This document shows, one piece after another, positions 17,764-25,815 of a stretch of DNA of 29,653 nucleotides. Each line of letters starts with the position of its first letter. Position 1 is the stretch's first letter. The stretch covers positions 41,445 through 71,097 of the forward strand of contig KN805384.1 in assembly GCA_000818945.1 (NCBI GenBank). Reading direction: 5' to 3'. A program made the translations under genes and the position numbers. The notes beneath the pieces were generated by a model, which searched no databases, had not been told where the DNA came from, and worked only from the letters and a program-made list of their open reading frames with translations. The DNA is from Schizochytrium sp. CCTCC M209059. Lineage: Eukaryota; Sar; Bigyra; Thraustochytrida; Thraustochytriidae.

Positions 17764-19764
17764 AATTTCAAAATAAAAACCGCCAACTTGATGAAATCCT
17801 CAGTTACTGTGCTGGCAGAGACCCGTTACACTGACCGCATGTAGTTACACGTTGTTCTGGGGATCAAATTTTTTATCGCAAGTTTTTGCTGGCCCGCCAC
17901 AGCCTGCAGCAGCAGTCCAATCATCCACGCTGATCGCTCCATTGGCGGTGAGCTACCAACATTTACGAAGCCCTGCCAGTTGCTGCTGGCTGCTGCTGCT
18001 GCTGCTGCTGTCCCTGCTGCGAATATTCGACAGAGGCGTTCGCGACCTCACGAAAATCCTTAATTATCTTACGCGCGAAAGGAAGGAAGAAAGCCAAAAA
18101 GGGACAAGGAAAAAAAAAAAGTCCGCGCCGGACCGGATGCAGTTGGGACTTCCTTGAAAGCGTGCGTGCGTGTGCTTTATGCCTTCGCGAGAGATTTGGG
18201 CGTGACGGCGCGATTGGCAAGCGCGGGCAAAGTCGTGATGCTGATCTTTCCACTGGCCAGCGAATCCAGACCTGGCCGGAGATTAACCATGCAACCGACC
18301 GACCGACCCTGACGTATCTCCCGTGATACCAGCCAGTCTGAGAAGCAGCGATCGAGCACAAGCTAGTTCTTTTGCTCGAATGTCTCGTCGTCGCTCAATT
18401 TCCGTGCAAAGCGTCGGTCGCTGTGAGCTGCTACTGCTAGTTTAGCTGGCAGGCGCAGTGGTCGGTCGGTTGGTCGGTCGGTCGGTCGGTCGATTTATTT
18501 TTTCCCACCTCTTGATTGCGCCCTTGATCCCTGCTAGCCTCGCCGCCGGCCTAGCTACATACTGCTAGCGAAGGAGTATCCTTCCTTCACATGCCATTTC
18601 CGACGGACCTGCGCCGGGTCAGCGCCGCGATCCACGTGCTTTCCCGGCCGTCAGAGAGCGTCGCTGCCACCGCACGCCCGTCGAATCGAGTGGTCTTCGC
18701 GTCCCTCGCTCGAGGTCGGCATCCAGAGAAGGCCAGGATGAACTTGATTACCAGGATGACGAGCTCTTCCTTAGCGGGCAAGCGATGTGGCACCAACAAA
18801 GACAGAAGAAGTACAAAACGGAAAGCCAGAAGAAAAAGAGCGCTGCTCGCAAAAAATGAAAATTCGAGCGACGTCACGCCCGGCGGACTTTAGTCTACGT
18901 ACCTCTGGTGCAGCGCAGGTCCGGATGCGTGCGCCTGCAAGAGGTGAAACACTATCGAAAGGATGAATGGACAAATCGATAAATGAGTGGGTGGTGGCTG
19001 GATGAACAACGACCGGCAGCTGCCATTGACAAATCGAGAGAGAAAAAGCAAAAGGATGAAGTGAAGTGAGCGAATAAAATGAATGGACAGTGAGTGAGTC
19101 CCGCGCCGAGCAGGCCTCAGCTTCACGTCACGCAGAGCGCGCGATTGGAATCAAGTCTCCGCAGCATACCGCAGCGACGACGTTCTGCACGCTGTGGTTC
19201 ACTGTGGACACTCCAACCCTTGGACAGAAAGTGCGGCGCCCGCACCAGAGCACAGCGTTCCCATGAAACCGCAATTGCGTAGTGCACACCCAAAAAATGC
19301 GCACCCCTGCATGAGAACGTGAAAAATGTGCACCTGGCTCCGCAAGGTGAATGCGAACCTGGACTCGCTTGAGCTCGTGCGAGACCCGCGAAGGGACGCC
19401 GCGGCGACAGAGATCGAGGACGAGCGCGTCCCGCGGTTGCATCTGGTTCGGCCAACACGTCACGCGGTTTGTCGGATTAAAGGTGCAGCTCTGACCTGAC
19501 CGGGTTCTGCGAACACAGCGAGGTGCAATCGTAACGAGCACACGTCCGAGCGCGTCTTATCGGTCAAGGGCAAACAGTTCTTCAAAGCGCTGTGCAGGCA
19601 GAGCGACGCAACCCGGCGCTGACCGGTGTAGAGCGGCGAAAAGAAGAGCGGCGGCCGTACTGACTGCCTGCCCTGCATCGTCGCACGAGTAGTCGCTGTC
19701 AATCAATCAGAGTCCATTCTCACCAAGGAACAGGGGCACGCACGCGTTTAGCAGAGAAGCAAAC
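17764..19764. other. Region upstream of the Ser-rich protein gene, no supported gene
   Basis: Two kilobases without a recognised gene. Base composition is less GC-rich than in the preceding block. It includes a GCTGCT run (about 17979-18013), an A-rich run at 18109-18120 and the GGTC array at 18460-18492. A frame at 18591-18893 (100 codons, basic) has no domain and I do not call it. The last few hundred bases should include the promoter and leader of the following plus-strand gene. No tRNA or rRNA gene was recognised. Confidence 0.4.
18460..18492. repeat. GGTC tetranucleotide microsatellite
   Basis: About eight copies of GGTC, with one GGTT variant in the middle. Confidence 0.92.
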
Positions 19765-20664
19765 ATGCTCACGCAAATTAGTAATGAGGCAGAATTCGTT
19801 GCCGCCGAACTTGGGCTCAGGCAACGACACACGGCGCAGACAGACCCGCCTCAGCTCCCACCCATGCCTTCGAAACCTGGCAGAGCAAAGGGCAAGTCAC
19901 ACACTGCCATCGTTTTCCCGCGCAGTCCAAGCTTGAAAACCCAGATCCCCGGGACCAAACGCCGACCTGGCATGAAAATGAAAGATAGCGCAGAAAAGCA
20001 TGCTCTTCATGCAAGAAACGCAAACCCTCTCCGCATACAAATCCCAGTTAAGCCTTCCAAAGCCGATAGTCACGCCAGCTTCGGAACGCTCTCCTCGGTG
20101 TCAGTCGTTACCGACGCCTCCGCAACCTCTTTGCATTCTTTAGTGTACGATGACACTAACGAGGGAAATCAAAAACACCGTTCTTTGACATCTCGTGAAC
20201 GCGCCAAGTTTTCCTCCTCATCATCCACGTCGTCGTCATCATCATCATCTGCCCTTCTGGCACAACAAGAATCTGGCGCTGGGCTGATTGAAAATCAAGA
20301 AGTCGCTCCGCCTGCCTTCGACTCGCCGGTTCCTCCAGCTGCCTTCCTACGTTTGGGTCTTAGAGTCCCAAACGCCAGTGAGCTCTCCGCTGCAAATGAT
20401 TTTCGCACCAAACTCAAGGCGCTTCGAGCTACGCGAAGCTGGCAAGAGATTCCATTGAGCATGCTTGTCGACCAAGAGCTCGACGAAACCGACTTTGATG
20501 ACATTGACGCGCCGTTCATTGACATTGACGCCAAGCCTTCACGTTCGGGCGCTAGCAGACAGCCAAGGTCTCCCTTTGACACTGACTCCAGCTCTGCCTC
20601 GGATAACTCCGTGGCAGGATGGGTCGCCACGCTCTTCCCTTGTCTTCAACACATTGTCTCATAG
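19765..20664 (+). CDS. Hypothetical Ser-rich protein, 299 residues
   Basis: Not recognised. It starts at an ATG (AAACATGC) and runs 299 codons. The N-terminal third is basic with several Pro-containing segments (LPPMPSKPGRAKGK at 31-44, PGTKRRPGMKMK at 62-73). A serine tract occupies 150-162, an acidic patch with Asp-rich repeats lies at 238-256 (DFDDIDAPFIDIDA), and the C-terminus is a short hydrophobic segment (284-299, VAGWVATLFPCLQHIVS). A possible structured part is 196-236, with predicted helix FRTKLKALRATRSWQEIP. No membrane segment or signal peptide is clear. It lies 360 bp upstream of the GAF/coiled-coil gene on the same strand. Composition resembles that of the flanking real genes, unlike the repeat-driven frames to its left, which supports a real gene; the function is unknown. 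Confidence 0.6.
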   Translation: MLTQISNEAEFVAAELGLRQRHTAQTDPPQLPPMPSKPGRAKGKSHTAIVFPRSPSLKTQIPGTKRRPGMKMKDSAEKHALHARNANPLRIQIPVKPSKADSHASFGTLSSVSVVTDASATSLHSLVYDDTNEGNQKHRSLTSRERAKFSSSSSTSSSSSSSALLAQQESGAGLIENQEVAPPAFDSPVPPAAFLRLGLRVPNASELSAANDFRTKLKALRATRSWQEIPLSMLVDQELDETDFDDIDAPFIDIDAKPSRSGASRQPRSPFDTDSSSASDNSVAGWVATLFPCLQHIVS

Positions 20665-21024
20665 AATAATAGCTAATGTTGCACTTGTATACATACATAC
20701 ATACACATGGATGGTATGGACTCTCTTTTCTCTTTATAAAGATACTTTGCTTGCGAGAGCGCCGCCGCGCGAGAGGAGCCCACCTTCATAGGACCCACCC
20801 TCTCATTTCTTAGAAACTGCCATTAACCGTTTGATTCCTCGTTTGATTCGCATCGATTCCATGACTTCGCCTCTGTGACTCGGACTGACAGTGATTGGCA
20901 TCCAACGGACATTCGGAATCCTTGCCAATCGATTTTGCGACCGCTACCGCGATGCTTCGCGAGCCATCGCGAAGGCATAACGCGCGTGAGCGAGGAGCGC
21001 AAGATCGCGCAAGTGAACTGTCGG
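20665..21024. promoter_or_regulatory. Intergenic and leader region before the GAF/coiled-coil gene
   Basis: 360 bp between two same-strand genes. A short ACAT microsatellite lies at about 20689-20706. A TATAAA-like sequence (about 20735-20741, in TTTATAAAGAT) could belong to the downstream promoter. The reading frame of the next gene is open from 20875, but the first ATG is at 21025. Confidence 0.4.
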
Positions 21025-24000
21025 ATGTCCAGTCTATCCGGCGCGCAGCGCCTGCGTGCAGTGCGGCGCAAGCACGCCCAGACCTTGCAGTACGACGCTG
21101 CAGAAATGTCCGGGAACCGTGATGCCAAGGGTCCAGGATTATTGACCCAGAGTGCGTCCCGCCTGACAGCGAGCTCCACCCTCCAAGAAACAAGCATCAA
21201 TGACGAAAGCCAGGACCACGACTTTGATACTCAAATGCAAGCGCTCGTTTGTCGGCTCGATGCTGCGCGTGATCGTCGTTCCCACTTGCGCAGCGTGCGT
21301 ACGCGAGAATGCTTTTCGCGTGAAGCAGCCTGGAACCACGCGTCTCGGCTCTTCAAAGACCATGTCATCAGCTCTTGCGAAGACGTCATGCGAGTCGTTG
21401 CCCAAGGAACTCCGGCGGTCTCCGCGTGCGCTACACAGGCACAGCTCTTTGTCATTGATCCTGAAGAGAAACAAGCTTGGACCTTAGCACCAAAACGAAC
21501 TAGGGTCGACATTTCGCAAGGTGTTTACTGTGATACTGTGCAGACTGCCCTACCAGTCATTACCGACCGAGTGCTCGTTTTTCCGGTCATGGATCGAACT
21601 ACGGTTGTCGGCCTGCTTCAGGTTCAAAAGCCGCTTCAAAGCAATCCTGGGCATCCTGCAATCTCTGATGAAGATCTTTGCGCGACCATTGAGATCATGG
21701 TGCACATGCTCAATCTCATTCTTCCTAATGTTCTTTTGCTCGATACCGCAAATCAAACGCGAAAACGCGAACAAATCGAGACGATAGCTCTCCGCGAGGC
21801 CTTCCAGTGCTCCGAAAATGCAGTCAGCGAGACGGCAAAGGCTCTGAAAAACACACAACTCGAGCTTGAGAAGCACGAAAAAAAGGCGCAAGAAGAGACT
21901 AGTGCTTTCCTACACGTCCAGGAAGAGGCAAAGCTTCTGCGTGCCCGTGTACGTGAACAGAGTGAGACCATTCGGCGAAATGGCGAACTTTTACGCGCAG
22001 CTAGCACACTGCGACCTCTTGGTGCACAGAACACGACCTTGGCAACGTCCTCACTTAATGCTGCTTTCTCTGCGATTCTCAATTGCCCGGTCCACGTGTC
22101 TCTTCATATGCACGATGTCCCATCCGGAGTCACATGGCTTGAAGATCCAGAAAAACGGGCAGAGGCCTCCGCTTCATGGACTCAGGTCCATCCAAGTGCG
22201 CCGCCGCATATAACTTGCATTGCCAATGCTGTTGTGTTTGTCAATAAAAGCGGCCGCACAAGCTTTGACTTTCTTCCGTGCTCGCAAATCTGTGTGCCCG
22301 TGTCACACCTTGATGGTGACCTGACGGACGAATTCTCGGAGTCACGCTGGGCAGTGCACATTGTTCGCGACGATACAGCAGGCAGTGCTCCTTTCACGGA
22401 ATTGCAGACAGATCTCATTCAGTTTTTTGTGCAATCTACCGTTGCTCCTTTCATTCTCGATCGAGTTGCAGCTCTTCGTCTTGCCGAGCAAGTTGCAAAT
22501 TCCGAGAAAACTCTCTCGGAAATGCAAGCGGCGTACAGCGACAAAGAGTCTGCCTTCGAAAACGCACAATCAAGACTCAATGAGATGCAAGACACCCTTC
22601 AGACGTCGCAAACTTCGCTGGCCCAAGCCGAGGCAGCATTGGAAAAGTCGCAAGCGGTTTGCGAAGAGAAACAAAGTCGACTCGAGTCAACCGATGCGGA
22701 GCTCGCCAGGCTTCATGCCATGCTCGAGGCATCGAATACAGCTCATGCAGCGTCTCAAGCAGCCTTTGAGGCAAGCGACGTCTCACTTTCACAAGCAAAC
22801 ATCTCGCTTAATGCAGTAATAACTGAGCGCGATGCGCTTCGAGCTTCCATCGAGGATCTTGAACGTACGACGATTGCAGATCTACGTCAAACTACTCTCG
22901 AACTTCAACAACGCAATAAATCGGCAAGTGAAGAGTGCACGGCCGCAAGTAATGCTGCAACCTTTTACGAAAAGATGGCCGCTGACTTTCAGGCTTCCCT
23001 TGAAACGGAGAATGAACGGCGACAATCAGCGGAAACACGCCTCGAAGAGCTTCAAGAGGTTGTTTCACAACTAAACGGTACAACCGATGAGCTTTTCGCA
23101 TTACGAGCAGCTCATAAGGACTTGCAAGGTACTCTAATGGCTTCGCAACAGCAAGAGCAAGAGCTGCGCGCAACCCTTGATGCTGTCACTCGATTCTCTT
23201 TGGAGCTTGCGCGCCGCCAAGCAGGTGCGCAATCGGCAGCACAGATTCGCGATTTTCTTGCAGAACTCGATTCCTATTGTGGCTCAGAGGCTGAGACGAA
23301 GGGAAATCTTCTCACCACATTCGATCTTTCGAGTACAGCGGCTGACAAGAATCACAACGAGGGACAGCACCATCCGCGAAAGTTGAATGAGCCATTTGGA
23401 AAATCAATGTCTTTTGAGAGTAAAGACTCTCTGCCAGCTGGGGCCACCGCCTCTTCGTCTACATATCATGCCATCCTGCGACCACACATTGAGGCTATCC
23501 GAATCGCCTACAACGAACGAAGCAAGGAATGTGCTGATACGTTTTCTTCCTTTGCTGCAAAGGAGGAAAAGGAAGATGATGATCTTGCACGATCAATTTC
23601 CGAAACAAAAGAAACTGTCTCTGATCAAAGCGAGGCCAATTCCGTCGTGACAAAAGCATGGTGGAATCTTCTTTTGCGTTGTCTCGACAGCATTCCTGAC
23701 GGCTTTCACGCCCTGAGCCAAGCGCTCGAAGAGACTTTACCTTGCGTCGATAGCAACATTTCGCAGGCATGGCTGTGCACCCTTGATGCGGACAATGAGG
23801 CGACCCTGATTCGAGGCGAACGGGTGTGCCGTGTTCATGCCAAGGAGGGTATTGAGGCGATTCTTCTTCTTGGCCAACACGATCTCGTTTTCGTAAATCA
23901 CGCAGAGAAAGAGGCTCGCAGGAATAAACGCGCCGAGACTGCGCTGCACCTCGAGTATGAATGCGCTCTGGGAATCGCGATCCGAGATCCACAGTCCGGT

Positions 24001-25641
24001 GCAGTTTTGGGAGCTCTGATGCTTGGACTCGATGTCGCACCAGAAGAAACAAAGGTCGCTCAGTTGCAGCAGCTGACCATTAATGTGCTTGGTCCAGTTA
24101 TTCAGACTCTTCAAAGAATGCGAGAGAAGCACAACGAGAAACTAGAGGTAGACAACAAGCTGCAATGCATTGAATCGCGTTGGGAACGTCTTGCGGCATG
24201 CGCAACCTGGTCCGAGATGGTCAGCTTGGTGCCGGAGATATTTGACGCACACGCACATTATCTGAACTCACAGTTGCAAGACGTGCAGGAAGCCATTGAC
24301 GAGCTGCACGTCAACAACCTAATGTGGGAGACAAAGAGCTTTCCGATACTTGACTCGCATGTCAAGGTGCCTCAAATCCGTGAGTGGCTTGTGGGCACAT
24401 TGTCTCAACACGAAAAGGAGACGGCCTCCTTTACACGCGAGCGGCAACGCCTTAAAGAGGTCCAAGTAGAGCTCACAAACAAGGTGGAGCAGCTCGAAGC
24501 CAACAATGAAAGACTTGAGCAAGAGAAAGCACAAGCGCACGGCAGAGCTGATGCGCTTTCCAGAGATATTGTTCAGGCCAAAAGTGATAAAACAGAGGCT
24601 CTTCGAGCTTGCCAAGCTGCGCAAAGAGCATGTCATCGGGCAGAGGCTCTCGTAAAGGAAACAGAAAACGCGCGCATGATTTCCGAAAGTAAGGCTGTCG
24701 ATATCCAGACCCGCCAGACTGCTCAAGTGCAAAACTTGGAGCGTCAGGTGACAAGTCTTCGCGCCGAGCTTGCCAACGCCAGGGAGCAGCTTGCAACAGC
24801 ACGCGCGATGGTCGAAGATGAAAATGCTTGTCAAATAAAGGTCGTCAGAGACTTGCGCAATACAATGGAAGGTCTGCGGTCCGAGCTCAAAGAAACTCAA
24901 GTGCACCTTGAACAGGCTCGAAAGGAAGCAAACGCACACGCACTTTGCGCCACGCACAGTTCGCGCGCGCTCGAAATTTCGGAAAACCAACGTGGAGAAC
25001 TTCGCGAGCAACTTCGGAAGACAAAAGTACGAGAGCAAGCACTCGAATCCTCCGTGGGCAAACTACAAAGCGAGGAGGCGAAATTGCAAGAGAAACTGCG
25101 TGTTGTCGATGAGGAGAGCAACGCAGCCAAGACCGAGGTTCGGATATTGCAGCAAAGTGTTGCCGAGCTTCGTAACGAAGTCCTTCTCTTTCAAATCGAG
25201 CGGACCGCTGCAGAAAATGATGTGCAAGATGCAAAGCAGACGGAGGTGGTTCGCGAAGGGCTGCCGACGCAACAAGTTCCGCGAACGGGTCGCATGAGCC
25301 AAAATGGACAGCATGGTGCGTGGCGATCGCCACAACAAAAGGACGGCATTGAAAAGACAAGGCACCGTACTGACGACACAGCAGAGGCGAGAAAGGGAAA
25401 AATTAGCGTCTCTGCTCGAGGGCGCCATTTGCAGTTTGACATCTCGGGTCATGATGGGCCATGCATATCCGTGGAGTCAGTTCGACCTGGCGGGAAGCGA
25501 AAGCCAACGAGTCGTGGACCAGTACGGGCGACTTCGGGGTCATCTGTGACTGCAATGACGCGCTCCGCCGCGCAAAAGATGAGGACAAAGGTCACCGATC
25601 CTTCGTCTTCATCCCTGGGTAGCCACCACCAGTGGCTTTAG
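21025..25641 (+). CDS. Large coiled-coil protein with three GAF-like segments
   Basis: Predicted protein of 1538 residues from the first in-frame ATG (weak context; ATG at 21106, with G at -3, is an alternative). Three globular segments read as GAF-like: residues about 120-237 (AQLFVIDPEEKQAWTL, then ISQGVYCDTVQTALPVIT, VLVFPVMDRTTVVGLLQVQKPL), about 338-486 (CPVHVSLHM, then CSQICVPVSHLDGD) and about 878-1039 (SQAWLCTLDADNEATLIRGERVCRV, then ALGIAIRDPQSGAVLGALMLGLDV). Each ends in a hydrophobic helix that leads into coiled coil. Long Glu/Gln/Ala/Leu-rich heptad regions occupy about 245-337, 487-750 and 1120-1410. The C-terminal 120 residues are basic and disordered. GAF domains bind cyclic nucleotides or other small ligands, or dimerise; which applies here is unknown. 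The architecture suggests a dimeric scaffold, possibly centrosomal, ciliary or signalling. No orthologue is recognised. Confidence 0.85.
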   Translation: MSSLSGAQRLRAVRRKHAQTLQYDAAEMSGNRDAKGPGLLTQSASRLTASSTLQETSINDESQDHDFDTQMQALVCRLDAARDRRSHLRSVRTRECFSREAAWNHASRLFKDHVISSCEDVMRVVAQGTPAVSACATQAQLFVIDPEEKQAWTLAPKRTRVDISQGVYCDTVQTALPVITDRVLVFPVMDRTTVVGLLQVQKPLQSNPGHPAISDEDLCATIEIMVHMLNLILPNVLLLDTANQTRKREQIETIALREAFQCSENAVSETAKALKNTQLELEKHEKKAQEETSAFLHVQEEAKLLRARVREQSETIRRNGELLRAASTLRPLGAQNTTLATSSLNAAFSAILNCPVHVSLHMHDVPSGVTWLEDPEKRAEASASWTQVHPSAPPHITCIANAVVFVNKSGRTSFDFLPCSQICVPVSHLDGDLTDEFSESRWAVHIVRDDTAGSAPFTELQTDLIQFFVQSTVAPFILDRVAALRLAEQVANSEKTLSEMQAAYSDKESAFENAQSRLNEMQDTLQTSQTSLAQAEAALEKSQAVCEEKQSRLESTDAELARLHAMLEASNTAHAASQAAFEASDVSLSQANISLNAVITERDALRASIEDLERTTIADLRQTTLELQQRNKSASEECTAASNAATFYEKMAADFQASLETENERRQSAETRLEELQEVVSQLNGTTDELFALRAAHKDLQGTLMASQQQEQELRATLDAVTRFSLELARRQAGAQSAAQIRDFLAELDSYCGSEAETKGNLLTTFDLSSTAADKNHNEGQHHPRKLNEPFGKSMSFESKDSLPAGATASSSTYHAILRPHIEAIRIAYNERSKECADTFSSFAAKEEKEDDDLARSISETKETVSDQSEANSVVTKAWWNLLLRCLDSIPDGFHALSQALEETLPCVDSNISQAWLCTLDADNEATLIRGERVCRVHAKEGIEAILLLGQHDLVFVNHAEKEARRNKRAETALHLEYECALGIAIRDPQSGAVLGALMLGLDVAPEETKVAQLQQLTINVLGPVIQTLQRMREKHNEKLEVDNKLQCIESRWERLAACATWSEMVSLVPEIFDAHAHYLNSQLQDVQEAIDELHVNNLMWETKSFPILDSHVKVPQIREWLVGTLSQHEKETASFTRERQRLKEVQVELTNKVEQLEANNERLEQEKAQAHGRADALSRDIVQAKSDKTEALRACQAAQRACHRAEALVKETENARMISESKAVDIQTRQTAQVQNLERQVTSLRAELANAREQLATARAMVEDENACQIKVVRDLRNTMEGLRSELKETQVHLEQARKEANAHALCATHSSRALEISENQRGELREQLRKTKVREQALESSVGKLQSEEAKLQEKLRVVDEESNAAKTEVRILQQSVAELRNEVLLFQIERTAAENDVQDAKQTEVVREGLPTQQVPRTGRMSQNGQHGAWRSPQQKDGIEKTRHRTDDTAEARKGKISVSARGRHLQFDISGHDGPCISVESVRPGGKRKPTSRGPVRATSGSSVTAMTRSAAQKMRTKVTDPSSSSLGSHHQWL

Positions 25642-25815
25642 AGGGTGATTCTTTAAAAATGATATCTTTGTATGATTTGCAAAAGTCGGATTTGCTCAGT
25701 TTTTGTACAGAGGCACTCCTCTCCGGCGTTTGCAGGAAAGCCAAAATCAGTGCCTCAGTGACATGGGTCTTAAATAATGAAAGAGAAAAGATGCGATCAA
25801 AACAATCATCTAGGC
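25642..25815. other. Convergent spacer between the GAF protein and polycystin genes
   Basis: Only 174 bp separate the two stop codons. The stretch after the GAF-protein stop is AT-rich, as expected of a 3' end. The two transcripts may overlap at their 3' ends. Confidence 0.5.

Noticed and set aside
7..19764. tRNA, rRNA or spliceosomal RNA genes in the noncoding stretches
   Set aside because: Reading by eye found no convincing A/B boxes, cloverleaf or conserved snRNA motifs; a covariance-model scan would be decisive.
10920..19764. Transposable element as the origin of the gene-free block
   Set aside because: No reverse transcriptase, integrase or transposase motifs, no long terminal repeats and no terminal inverted repeats were seen.
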